Shown here one piece after another: positions 41,655 to 49,899 of a DNA stretch of 64,000 nucleotides; position 1 is the first letter of the stretch, and every line of letters begins with the position of its first letter. The position numbers and the translations under genes are program-made. Location: positions 127,327 to 191,326 of the forward strand of contig NZ_JADMLG010000013.1 of NCBI RefSeq assembly GCF_015674855.1, in the 5' to 3' direction. The DNA comes from Nocardia bovistercoris. Lineage in GTDB: Bacteria; Actinomycetota; Actinomycetes; Mycobacteriales; Mycobacteriaceae. The notes under the pieces are model-generated. The model searched no databases. It was given only the letters and a program-made list of their open reading frames with translations, and was not told the DNA's origin.

Positions 41655-42708
41655 GCGAACCCACCTCCACTACCCCCGCGCTCGCCTCGGCCCTCGCGTC
41701 GCTCTCGAACTCGCCGCCCGCGCCCTTCTCGGCCTCGGCGTCCTTCTCGACTCCGGTGAACCCGCCGCCGCGCGCCCGGCCGGCGATGCGCGGGTCGAGC
41801 AGCGGATAGAGCAGGTCGACCGCGAGATTCACGGTGACGAACACCAGCGCGGTCACCAGCACGATGCCCTGAACCACCGGAATATCCTGGGAGAGCACCG
41901 AAGCCTGGGTGATCCTGCCCAATCCTGGCCGGGCGAACACGGTTTCGACGACGACCGAGCCCGCGAGCATATTGCCGACGAGCACACCGGCGATGGTGAA
42001 GGTCGGCACGCTGGCGGGCCGCAGCACGTGGGTCCGCTGCACCCACAGGCGCGATCCGCCCTTGGCCCGCGCCACGTCGACGAACGGTTGTCGCCAAGTC
42101 GATTCCAGGCCCGCGGAGAGCACCTGCGCGAGGACGGCGCCGATCGGGATCGCCAAGGTGAGCGCGGGCAGCACGGTGCCCGCGAACCCGCGCCCGCCGA
42201 ACGCGGGCACGAGCCGCCAGTGGAACGAGAACAGTTGCAGCAGTAGCAGTCCGGTCCAGAAGGTCGGCACCGCGACACCGAGCGACGGCAGTCCGGCCAG
42301 GGTGTCGCGCAGCCAGGGCCGCCGGGTGTAGGTGGCGGCGAAGGCCAGCGCCACCCCGCCGAGCACCGCGAACAGCAACGCGAGCCCGGCGAGGGCGAGG
42401 GTGTCGGGCGCGGCGTCGCCGATCGCGCCGGTGACCGTCTGGCCGGAGGAGATGGAATGGCCGAGGTCACCGCGCACGGCGTGGCCGAGCGCGGTGCAGT
42501 ACTGCTCCCACAGTGGCCGGTCCAGCCCGTAGCGCGCCTGCAATTCCGCGACCGCGGCCTTGTCCACCGGTGTGCCCGCGCCGCCCGCGTCGGCCGCGAT
42601 CGACACCGGGTCGGCGGGCAACAGGTAGAGCACGACGAAGGAGATGGTGAACGCCGCCCACAGCACCCAGATCGCTTGCAGGACGCGCAGAGCCAGATAC
42701 CGGGCCAT
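41647..42708 (-). CDS. Peptide-type ABC transporter permease (DppB-like)
   Basis: The 353-residue permease starts MARYLALRVLQAIWVLWAAFTISFVVLYLLPADPV, the usual DppB N-terminus, followed by periplasmic YGLDRPLWEQY and an EAA loop around ESTWRQPFVDVARAKGGSRLWVQRTHVLRPAS (about 200-232). The C-terminal 50 residues (RARGGGFTGVEKDAEAEKG) form an acidic/basic tail not found in most DppB. ATG 42708 follows the substrate-binding protein stop by one base. Confidence 0.93.
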   Translation of the reverse strand: MARYLALRVLQAIWVLWAAFTISFVVLYLLPADPVSIAADAGGAGTPVDKAAVAELQARYGLDRPLWEQYCTALGHAVRGDLGHSISSGQTVTGAIGDAAPDTLALAGLALLFAVLGGVALAFAATYTRRPWLRDTLAGLPSLGVAVPTFWTGLLLLQLFSFHWRLVPAFGGRGFAGTVLPALTLAIPIGAVLAQVLSAGLESTWRQPFVDVARAKGGSRLWVQRTHVLRPASVPTFTIAGVLVGNMLAGSVVVETVFARPGLGRITQASVLSQDIPVVQGIVLVTALVFVTVNLAVDLLYPLLDPRIAGRARGGGFTGVEKDAEAEKGAGGEFESDARAEASAGVVEVGSRG

Positions 42709-42709
42709 A

Positions 42710-44329
42710 TCAGCTCCCGCTCAGCCAGGTGTCGAAGAACTGCAACCGCGCGGACGCCTCGAATTTCAGGTCGTGTACCTTGCCCGCCGCTCCGATGGCC
42801 TGGGACAGTTCGACGGTCGGAATCCACAGCCCCTCGTCGAGGATGGTGCGCTGCGCGGTGCGGATCAGTTGGGTGCGCGCGGCCGCGTCACCGGCGCTGA
42901 GCTGATTGTTCAGCAGATCGTCGAGGGCCGGGATGCGTTCGCGCGCATTGAGGTTGCGTCCTTCCACGCTGAACGAGGTGCGCAGGATGTCGCCGTCGGC
43001 GCGAGTGGAGTTGTAGTAGAAGGTGTCGAAGTCCTTGGAGTTCTGCCGCGCGGTGGTCTCCGCCGTCGACACCAGCTCCAACTTCAGGTCGACGCCGACT
43101 TGCCGCAACTGCTGCTGCACCAGTTCGAGGATGGCCTGGTTGCCTGCGAACACCTGGCTGAAAGTGACGCTGAAGGACAGTTTTTCGCCGTTCTTGACGC
43201 GGATGCCGTCGCCGCCGGGAACCCAGCCCGCCCGGTCGAGTGCCGCGCGCGCGGCCGCCGGATCGTAGTTCAGCTTGCTCGACAGGTCCTCGTATCCCGG
43301 TGTGGCACTCGCGAGTACGCCGGTCGCGGTCTTGAACTGCGGGCCGAGGACGGTGTCGACCAGCTGTTCGCGGTCGATCGCGGGCAGCAGCGCCAGGCGC
43401 ACGGCCGGATCGCGCAGCGGACCGCGCGTCACATTCGGCTGGAATCCGAACGGCACGCCCGGATTCGAGGTGCTGAGCAGCCGACCACCGGTGGCCTCGA
43501 TCTGGGGCACGTCCTGGGGCAGCGCGTCGCTGATGGCGTCGAGCTGGCCGGAGGCCAGACTGCCGGTGCGCACCCCGGATTCGGGGACCACGGTGTATTC
43601 GATGCGGTCGAGGTAGGCGGCGCCCTCGTGGGCGAAGACCTTCGAACCCCACGCGTAGTCGGGCCGTTTGGCCAGGGTCGCCGAGGCGTCCTGGCGCCAG
43701 CCGGCGTAGGTGAAAGGCCCGCTTCCGATATTGTCGCCCGCGCAACGCTGTTCGGCGGGTTTCGCGACGGTGGCGTCGGCCTGGATGCCGAGCTGCGAGG
43801 TCGAGGACGCTTGCAGGAATTGCGCATTCGGCTTGCTGAACTGCACGCGTGCGGTCAGCTTGTCCACCGCGGTGGTCGCGACGTAGTTGGTGAGGTAGCT
43901 CGAGCCGAGCGGCGACTTGCCGGAACCGAGTTTCACGATCGAATCGAAGTTGCGCCGCACGGATTCCGCGGTGAGCGGTGTGCCGTCGCTGAAGGTGACG
44001 CCGTCCGCGAGCTGGAAGGTGAAGGTCGTCGCGTCCGGGCTGACCTCCCAGCTGCGGGCCAGCCACGGCTTCAACTCGCCGGTCTTCGGATCCTGGTCGG
44101 TCAGCGAGTCGACGATCTGTCGGGTCACGTAGATGGTCTGGTTGGTTCCCGCCTGCGCCGGATCCGAGCAGGTCGGCCCCTGCGAGAGTCCGTAGCGCAA
44201 GGTGCCGCCGGGGCGCGGCGGTCCCGCGTCGCCGCCGCTGCCTGCCGTATCGCTGCCGCAGGCCGCCAGACTCGCGGCCGCGGCGACGGCGGCGGCAACC
44301 GCCGCGATGCGATGGCGGGATCGGATCAC
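42710..44329 (-). CDS. Family 5 (peptide/nickel-type) substrate-binding lipoprotein
   Basis: The 539-residue precursor has a lipoprotein signal with lipobox SLAAC (Cys at 24) and the SBP family 5 pattern PRPGGTLRYGLSQGPTCSDPAQ, WEVSPDATTFTFQLADGVTFSDGTPLTAESV and NYDPAAARAALDRAGW. It would deliver a peptide-like or other organic ligand to DppBC. The ligand cannot be read from sequence; the operon context hints at a sulfur compound. Start ATG 44329. Confidence 0.94.
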   Translation of the reverse strand: MIRSRHRIAAVAAAVAAAASLAACGSDTAGSGGDAGPPRPGGTLRYGLSQGPTCSDPAQAGTNQTIYVTRQIVDSLTDQDPKTGELKPWLARSWEVSPDATTFTFQLADGVTFSDGTPLTAESVRRNFDSIVKLGSGKSPLGSSYLTNYVATTAVDKLTARVQFSKPNAQFLQASSTSQLGIQADATVAKPAEQRCAGDNIGSGPFTYAGWRQDASATLAKRPDYAWGSKVFAHEGAAYLDRIEYTVVPESGVRTGSLASGQLDAISDALPQDVPQIEATGGRLLSTSNPGVPFGFQPNVTRGPLRDPAVRLALLPAIDREQLVDTVLGPQFKTATGVLASATPGYEDLSSKLNYDPAAARAALDRAGWVPGGDGIRVKNGEKLSFSVTFSQVFAGNQAILELVQQQLRQVGVDLKLELVSTAETTARQNSKDFDTFYYNSTRADGDILRTSFSVEGRNLNARERIPALDDLLNNQLSAGDAAARTQLIRTAQRTILDEGLWIPTVELSQAIGAAGKVHDLKFEASARLQFFDTWLSGS

Positions 44330-44380
44330 TGTGTCACTCCAGGTGTTTCGGTCGGTCGAACAGGTCGGTTCGGTGGGCTT

Positions 44381-45361
44381 TCAGCTCTTCTTGGGCAGTC
44401 CGGGCGGGTTGATCCGCGACGCGGGCAGCGCCTCGGTGTCCAGGCCCCAGCGGTCGATGACCTTGCGGTAGGAGCCGTTGGCGATGGCGTGCTCGATGGC
44501 CTGGTGGATCGGGCCGATCAAGCCGTTGTCCTTCTTGGTGAGCACGCCGATCTCGCCCTGCAACTGCTCGCCCGCGCCGGAGAAGGTGCCGACGATCTTG
44601 GTCTGCTTCGCGGTGGCGACGTGGTAGATCGCGGTCGGATTGGGGCCGATGTAGCCGTCGAGGCGATGCGAGGCGAGCGCGAGGTAGTAGTCGCTGGTCT
44701 GCTGGAAGTAGGCGATGTCGATCGCGGGCAGGCCGTCGGCGCGGTTCTGCTCGCTCCACTTCACCAGCAGCTGTTCCTGGTTGGTGCCGCTGCCGACGCC
44801 GATCCGCTTACCGGCCAGGCTCTTTCGATCCTTGTAATCGATAGAGCTGTCACTCGGCACCTCGAGCGCGACGGTGTCGGTGCGGTAGGTGGCGAAGTCG
44901 TACTTCTCCTTGCGCTCCTCGGTGACCGTGACGTTGGAGATGAACGCGTCCACCTCGCCGGAATCGATCCGCACGAAGTTCTGCGACCAATCCGACACCT
45001 GCACGACGAGTTTCAAACCGAGGACATCCGCGACCAGCGAGGCGAAATCGACCTCGGAGCCGACGGTGGTCTTGTCGTCGGTGGCGTAGAAGCGCAGCGG
45101 CGGCGCGGTGCCCGACGATCCGGTGACCACCAGCGTGCCGCGGTCGCGGATCACCTTGGGCACCCCGGCGGCGATGGCGTCGACCTTGTCGGTGTGCACG
45201 CGCCCGCTCTGCTCGGGCGTCAGATCGAATGCCACCGCACCGTCCGCGGGTCGCACCGAGGACTCGGCCTCGGGATCGGAGCAGGCGGTGGCGAGCAGCG
45301 CGACCGCGAGGGCGCCGACCAGCGGGGCGAACTTCATGGAGAACCTGTTCATCGTGCGCAT
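44381..45361 (-). CDS. Family 3 (amino-acid-type) substrate-binding lipoprotein
   Basis: The 326-residue precursor has lipobox LATAC (Cys about 27) and the SBP_bac_3 pattern: RGTLVVTGSSGTAPPLRF, VGSEVDFASLVADVLGLKL, the DAFISNVTVTEERKEKYDFATY segment and the lobe-2 RIGVGSGTNQEQLL. Cystine- and other amino-acid-binding proteins (TcyA/FliY) share this layout. It serves the permease/ATPase pair of the two next genes upstream. ATG 45361 or, three codons on, ATG 45352. Confidence 0.93.
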   Translation of the reverse strand: MRTMNRFSMKFAPLVGALAVALLATACSDPEAESSVRPADGAVAFDLTPEQSGRVHTDKVDAIAAGVPKVIRDRGTLVVTGSSGTAPPLRFYATDDKTTVGSEVDFASLVADVLGLKLVVQVSDWSQNFVRIDSGEVDAFISNVTVTEERKEKYDFATYRTDTVALEVPSDSSIDYKDRKSLAGKRIGVGSGTNQEQLLVKWSEQNRADGLPAIDIAYFQQTSDYYLALASHRLDGYIGPNPTAIYHVATAKQTKIVGTFSGAGEQLQGEIGVLTKKDNGLIGPIHQAIEHAIANGSYRKVIDRWGLDTEALPASRINPPGLPKKS

Positions 45362-45371
45362 GTCCTGGCTT

Positions 45372-46415
45372 TCAGCGGACCCGGGCCAGGAACGCCCTGG
45401 TCCGGGAGTGGGAGGGGTGGTCGAGAACCTCGGTGGGCGGACCCTGTTCGACGATCGCGCCCGCGTCGATGAAGACCACCGTGTCGGCGATCTCGCGGGC
45501 GAAGCCGATCTCGTGGGTGACGATCACCAGCGCGGTGCCGCCGTCGGCGAGATCGCGGATCACGTCGAGGACCTCGCCGACCAGTTCCGGGTCGAGCGCC
45601 GAGGTCGGCTCGTCGAACAGGATCACGCGCGGCCGCAGCGCCAGCGCCCGCGCGATCGCGACGCGCTGCTGCTGCCCGCCGGACAGCCTGCGCGGATAGG
45701 CGTCGGCCAGTTCGCCGATGCCGACCCTGGTGAGCAGTTCGCGCGCCTCGCGTTCCACCTCGGCGCGGTCGCGGCGCTGCGCGGTCAGCGGCGCCAGCGT
45801 CACGTTCTGCAAGGCGGTCAGGTGCGGGAACAGGTTGAACTGTTGGAAGACGAAACCGATGCGGGCGCGCTGCTTGCGAACCTCGCTGTCGCGCAACGGA
45901 TACAGCACATCGCCTCGAATCCGGTAGCCGATGAGCTCACCGTCGATGCGCACGGTGCCCGCGTCCAGGTCCTCGAGGTGGTTGATCACCCGCAGCAGGG
46001 TGGATTTGCCTGACCCGGACGGGCCGATCACCGTGACCACCTCACCGGGGCGCACGGTCAGGTCAACACCGCGCAACACTTCGTGCGTTCCGAAAGTCTT
46101 GTGCACCCCGCGTACTTCGATCGCGGGCTGCTCGCGTCTCGGGTGCTCTGTCGCCGCCTGCGGATCCGCCGATCGCGGGGCCGCCGGTACTCGTACTGCC
46201 GCCTGTTCGGCTGCCGGCTGTGGGTGCACTGGAAACCGGTTCGCCGTCAGCTGGGTCGCCGCCTGCGAGTTCGCCACCTCCGGGGCCGCCTTCGGTTCGA
46301 GCGCCGCCTGTCCATGTGCTGCCCGTCGGGTTGCCGCGTGCTGTGGCGCCACCTGCGGGGGCTCCGCATGCTGGAGCGCCGCTGTCCGGTTCGCCGTCGA
46401 TTCGGTCGCGGTCAT
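45372..46415 (-). CDS. Polar amino-acid ABC transporter ATPase with long N-terminal extension
   Basis: The 347-residue protein has a GlnQ/TcyC-type ABC domain from about residue 98: Walker A GPSGSGKST (131-139), signature LSGGQQQR (244-251), Walker B VILFDEP (264-270). Residues 1-97 are an Ala/Gln/Pro-rich, QAA-repeat extension absent from family members. ATG 46415 has GAGGAG upstream and overlaps the permease stop (ATGA). The other ATPase of the operon carries a comparable extension of different sequence. Confidence 0.93.
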   Translation of the reverse strand: MTATESTANRTAALQHAEPPQVAPQHAATRRAAHGQAALEPKAAPEVANSQAATQLTANRFPVHPQPAAEQAAVRVPAAPRSADPQAATEHPRREQPAIEVRGVHKTFGTHEVLRGVDLTVRPGEVVTVIGPSGSGKSTLLRVINHLEDLDAGTVRIDGELIGYRIRGDVLYPLRDSEVRKQRARIGFVFQQFNLFPHLTALQNVTLAPLTAQRRDRAEVEREARELLTRVGIGELADAYPRRLSGGQQQRVAIARALALRPRVILFDEPTSALDPELVGEVLDVIRDLADGGTALVIVTHEIGFAREIADTVVFIDAGAIVEQGPPTEVLDHPSHSRTRAFLARVR

Positions 46416-47416
46416 CGGGTCGCTCCTCGCGGTGTGGCGATCTCGCCGAGCCGGTCGCGCACCCGCCGCCACGGGGTCGGCGGCACGTCCCGGCGCGTGC
46501 CTTTGGCGTAGTGCCGTTCGATGTAGTACTGCGCGACCGACAGGATCGTGGTCAGCACCACGTACCAGAAGGTGGCCACCATCAGCAGTGGCACCACCCG
46601 CCCGTTGCGGCCGTAGATCACCTGCACCTGGTAGAAGAGCTCGGCGATCGCCATCACCGAGACGATCGAGGTGCCCTTGAACAGGCTGATCACCTCGTTG
46701 GTCGCGTTCGGCAGGATCGAGCGCATGGCCTGCGGCGCCACCACCGTGCGGAACTGGCGCAGGCGTGGAATACCGAGCGCCGCCGCGGCTTCCAGCTGCC
46801 CTTGATCGACCGAGATGAGCCCGGCCCTGATGATCTCGGCCGAATACGCGGCCTGGTGCAGGGCGAGTCCGATCACGGCGGCGGTGAATCCGCTGATGAC
46901 GCCGTTCACTTCGAACCGGAAGAACGCGGGCCCGAACGGGATGCCGACCGACAGCGTCCGGTACAGGTAGGCGATGTTGAACCAGAACAGCAACTGCACG
47001 ATCAGCGGGATGGACCGGAAGGCCCAGATGTAGGTCCACGAGATGACCTTGAGCACCGGGTTGTCCGAGAGCCGCGCCACCGCGAGCGCGGTGCCGAGCA
47101 GGAAGCCGAGCGCGGTGCCCCACATGGTCAGTTCCAGGGTGATCTTCAGCGAGGTCAACACCGATCGCGCGGTGAAGTACTGCGCGAAAGTGCCCCAGTC
47201 CCACCCGGGATTCGTGGCCAGGCCGTGTGCGAACTGGGCGACCACCACCAGGGCGAGCGCGGCGACCACCCAGCGCACCGGATGCCTGCGTTTGGCGATG
47301 CGCAGATTCTCGGTCGAGCTCTCAGGCTGATCAGCGGGGTCGTCCGAGCCGGAATCGTCCGGGGCGGCGCGGCCCGATCGAGCGGGCGGGGCGTCGGGTG
47401 CGGGTGGCGCACTCAT
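46412..47416 (-). CDS. Polar amino-acid ABC transporter permease (HisM/TcyB type)
   Basis: The 334-residue permease has a Pro/Asp-rich cytosolic N-terminus (1-45), five or six membrane helices, TSLKITLELTMWGTALGFLLG typical of the HisMQ family, and the EAA loop GQLEAAAALGIPRLRQFRTVVAPQAMRSILP (about 213-243). As a single permease it would work as a homodimer. AAGGA lies seven bases before ATG 47416. It is the first full-size gene after the regulatory leader. Confidence 0.94.
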   Translation of the reverse strand: MSAPPAPDAPPARSGRAAPDDSGSDDPADQPESSTENLRIAKRRHPVRWVVAALALVVVAQFAHGLATNPGWDWGTFAQYFTARSVLTSLKITLELTMWGTALGFLLGTALAVARLSDNPVLKVISWTYIWAFRSIPLIVQLLFWFNIAYLYRTLSVGIPFGPAFFRFEVNGVISGFTAAVIGLALHQAAYSAEIIRAGLISVDQGQLEAAAALGIPRLRQFRTVVAPQAMRSILPNATNEVISLFKGTSIVSVMAIAELFYQVQVIYGRNGRVVPLLMVATFWYVVLTTILSVAQYYIERHYAKGTRRDVPPTPWRRVRDRLGEIATPRGATR

Positions 47417-47448
47417 GATTCATCCTTCGACAACTACGAAACGCGGCC

Positions 47449-47465
47449 GTCGCCGAGGCGGCGAC
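47449..47465 (-). promoter_or_regulatory. Attenuator-type hairpin after the leader peptide
   Basis: GTCGCCG-CCT-CGGCGAC, a perfect 7-bp stem with a 3-nt loop, four bases past the leader-peptide stop and 33 bp before the permease start. A ribosome at the leader stop would cover it. It could terminate transcription or mask the permease ribosome binding site region indirectly. Confidence 0.5.
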
Positions 47466-47469
47466 CACC

Positions 47470-47592
47470 TCACCCGGCCAGCGTCGGGTGGCACGATCTG
47501 GCTTCGCGGCGACCGCGACAGCCGGTGGAGGTGATGCGGCAGTTGTCGACATGGCGGCGGGCCCAGCGAATGCCGCTTCGGGAGATGATCAC
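47470..47592 (-). CDS. Cysteine-containing leader peptide (40 aa)
   Basis: GTG 47592 with GGAGG seven bases upstream opens a 40-codon frame containing RRHVDNCRITSTGCRGRRE; cysteines at 18, 25 and 34. It resembles the actinomycete putative leader peptide family (RR-HVDL-xRV-xSA-x-C pattern) found in front of sulfur-assimilation and cystine or sulfonate transport genes, where ribosome stalling at Cys codons reports cysteine supply. It ends 54 bp before the permease gene. Too small for ordinary gene finding but well supported by ribosome binding site, motif and place. Confidence 0.68.
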   Translation of the reverse strand: MIISRSGIRWARRHVDNCRITSTGCRGRREARSCHPTLAG

Positions 47593-47604
47593 GTCGGTTC
47601 CTCC

Positions 47605-47690
47605 ATCGATCCCGGCGGAAGCACCCGTGTCCGGCGTCGCCGAAGGGTTGCTGCGACGTCGACGAGCCAGGTCTCTCGGTCGCTCTGGAT
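47605..47690 (-). ncRNA. S-box (SAM-I)-like riboswitch candidate
   Basis: On the minus strand the region 47673-47645 reads GACCTGGCTCG, nine bases, then GCAGCAACCC; 19 nt later comes GGGTGCTTCC (47626-47617). These correspond in order to the S-box core GACTGGCCCG ... GGCAACC ... GGTGCTAATTCC, including the kink-turn/P3 side and J3-4 strand; CGGCG/CGCCG between them can form the small P4 stem. It ends just before the ribosome binding site of the leader peptide. I assign it by eye; a covariance search is needed to confirm class and boundaries. Confidence 0.55.
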
Positions 47691-47983
47691 GGGCGGGGCG
47701 GCCCGTGCGTCGCGGTGCGGGCACACGGGGTCGAACCCGAAACATCATGCGAAGCGCGAGGTCCGCGCGACAAGGGTAGAAATCAGCATGAGCGCAGGTC
47801 TTTCCGTCGCGGCCGGCGCGGACGACAATTCCGGTCGGAAGTTGCCCTCTCGCGCGTTCTGGCCGCGCGCGAGAGAGCGGGCCACGCGACGCGCCGAGAA
47901 GTTGCCAAATCGTAAATCGGCTGTTGAAAGCGTTAGCGGTAGTACCGTCCTCCTCGTTCGTGTCGACGATGAGGAGGTCTGAT

Positions 47984-48676
47984 GTGACCGTAGTGCGCCG
48001 TCTCACCACATGTGCAGCCGTCGCGACCGGTTCGGTCGCCGCCGCGTTCGCGCTGTGCGCCCCCGCCCACGCGGCGCCCGCGAGTGCGGACACCCCCGCC
48101 GCCGTGGCGGGCCCCGGTGATCTGCTCGGGGTCTACCAGTCGAATCTGGAGGCGCTCAAACAGTTCGGCATGGACCCCTTCGCGTATCCGACCGCGGCGG
48201 CCTTCTGCGACGACGCCTCGACCATGGGCATCGTGCCCGCTGTCGCGGGCGCGGTGCCGGGCCCGTGGCCCAAGACCACGGTGAACATCCCCGGCGTCGA
48301 CCTGACCGCCGTCCGCTCGGGACAGACGATGTTCACCTTCGTGCCCTACGGCGTCGCCCCCGACAACTCGGCGAACTCGGGCATGCAGGTCGCCTGGATC
48401 AACGTGAGCAACGGCCGCACCGGCGCCGCGAACATGGGCCCCATCGGCGACGTGCTCGCCGCCATGATCCCGCCGCAGGTGCCCGCCGAAGCCAGACCGG
48501 CCGCCGCGAAGGCCATCCAGGACTTCTTCCTCGCCGCCCTCCCCGTCGGCGGCATCCGCGCGGTCCCCGTCGACACCGGTAAGGGCACCGTCCTCGCCGC
48601 CGTCTTCGGCTCGGTACGCAACGGGAACAAGACCTGCTACTTCCTGCCCACCGTGGGGATGACGACCGTTCCGTGA
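47984..48676 (+). CDS. Secreted protein of unknown function
   Basis: The 230-residue precursor has a signal peptide (TTCAAVATGSVAAAFALCAPAHA, cleavage about residue 31), then a mature domain with LLGVYQSNLEALKQFGMDPFAYPTAAAFCDD, a PWPKTTVNIPGVDLTAVRSGQTMFTFVPYG segment and a terminal NGNKTCYFLPTVGM; two cysteines may pair. GTG 47984 has GAGGAGG seven bases upstream, and other candidate starts lack this. Such proteins recur in Nocardia-type genomes but I know no function. It is divergent from the leader of the transporter operon. Confidence 0.82.
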   Translation: MTVVRRLTTCAAVATGSVAAAFALCAPAHAAPASADTPAAVAGPGDLLGVYQSNLEALKQFGMDPFAYPTAAAFCDDASTMGIVPAVAGAVPGPWPKTTVNIPGVDLTAVRSGQTMFTFVPYGVAPDNSANSGMQVAWINVSNGRTGAANMGPIGDVLAAMIPPQVPAEARPAAAKAIQDFFLAALPVGGIRAVPVDTGKGTVLAAVFGSVRNGNKTCYFLPTVGMTTVP

Positions 48677-48684
48677 CGGCGGTG

Positions 48685-49899
48685 TCAGGTCGGTGAGCCG
48701 CCCGCCGTGGTGGGCAGCGGTCTGGATTTCCAGGTCAGCACACCGCGGCGGTGGGCGAGATGGGAGCGGGCGGAGAGTCGCGTGTATGCCGCGATCGACA
48801 ACGGATGGGCGAGTGCGGCAAGGATGTCGGCGCGGGTGAGGCCGGTGCGTGTCTCGACGGAGCGGGCGAGGAGACGGGCCGTGATCGCGGCCGCCGTGCC
48901 GAACAGTCCGGCGCGGCGGGTCGCGCCCCGGCCCGCGAGCGCGGCCAGCGGCGGAAGCTGAAAGGCCAGGGCCGCGACCGCCGCCACCGCAGCGGCGGCC
49001 ACCGGCGAACCTCCGTAGGCCGACCACAGCCAGCGGGAGTATCCGGCGTCGACGTCGGCCGCGCCGCGATACATGCGGGTGCTCGCCAGCGGGCCCGCGG
49101 TGACCAGCGCCGTGCGCCGGCCGCCCCGCCGCACGACCCGGGCGATGTCGAGGTCCTCGGTGGGACTCGCCGCGACCTCCGCGTGCCCGCCCGCCGCGCG
49201 ATAGGCGGCGGTGTCGAACACCAGGAACTGCCCGCATGCCACCGCGAGCGACGGCCGCGGACTCCGATTCGCCACCGTCACGGGCAGCGTGGTGGCCCAC
49301 GACCAGCACAGCAGCGGTTGCACCAGCGCCTCCACGGTCGAGCCCGCGTCCTGGCGCGGCCACACCGACACCAGTGCCGCCGTCCCGCCGCGCAATTCGG
49401 CCACGGCGGCCGCGATGGCGCCCGGCGCGAGCCGGACATCGGCGTCGAGGAAGATCAGCACGGCGGTGTCGACCAGTTCCGCCAGGCGCGCGCAGGCCGC
49501 CGCCTTGCCGGTCCAGCCCGGTTCCGGCTCGGCGTCGGAACGGATCACGATGAAACGCGGATCGTCGTCGACCGCCTCCAGCGCGGCGTCGCCGGTGCCG
49601 TCGGTGGACGCGTCGTCCAGGATCAGCACCCGCATGCGCGGGGCGCCGGTCTGCGCGCGCAGGTCGGCGATGAGATCGGGCAGCCGGTCCACCTCGTCGC
49701 GGGCGGGTACGCACACGGTGATCGGCTCGATCGCGGCGGCCGAATCCGGCAGCCCGCGTACTGTCATCCGGTTGAACAGGGCGATCGCGCAGCCGAGCGT
49801 CGCGACGCCCGCTCCGAATCGCACGGCACGGGTCACACCCGGCAGGTCGCGCGTGGATGCCACGGCCTCGCTCAGTGACCTTCCTTGACCAATCGCCAC
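48685..49899 (-). CDS. Family 2 glycosyltransferase (CruG-like), membrane-associated
   Basis: A 404-residue GT-A enzyme: ITVCVPARDEVDRLPDLIADLRAQ, the LILDDASTDGTGDAA segment, LIFLDADVRLAPGA (DxD, about 155) and TEDLDIARVVRRGGRR (ED...Q/RxxRW-like acceptor site, about 250). Three hydrophobic helices follow (about 300-345). The closest functional analogy is CruG, which glucosylates carotenoids hydrated by CruF, but HpnB-type enzymes look similar. It overlaps the end of lppM by 28 bp if the GTG at 49899 is used; a GTG at 49863 would avoid this. The cruF-like gene lies 4.5 kb away across the accessory island. Confidence 0.85.
   Translation of the reverse strand: MAIGQGRSLSEAVASTRDLPGVTRAVRFGAGVATLGCAIALFNRMTVRGLPDSAAAIEPITVCVPARDEVDRLPDLIADLRAQTGAPRMRVLILDDASTDGTGDAALEAVDDDPRFIVIRSDAEPEPGWTGKAAACARLAELVDTAVLIFLDADVRLAPGAIAAAVAELRGGTAALVSVWPRQDAGSTVEALVQPLLCWSWATTLPVTVANRSPRPSLAVACGQFLVFDTAAYRAAGGHAEVAASPTEDLDIARVVRRGGRRTALVTAGPLASTRMYRGAADVDAGYSRWLWSAYGGSPVAAAAVAAVAALAFQLPPLAALAGRGATRRAGLFGTAAAITARLLARSVETRTGLTRADILAALAHPLSIAAYTRLSARSHLAHRRGVLTWKSRPLPTTAGGSPT

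Noticed and set aside
42644..45472. 942-codon plus-strand open frame opposite the substrate-binding proteins
   Set aside because: Antisense shadow of clear lipoprotein and SBP genes; composition lacks any known domain.
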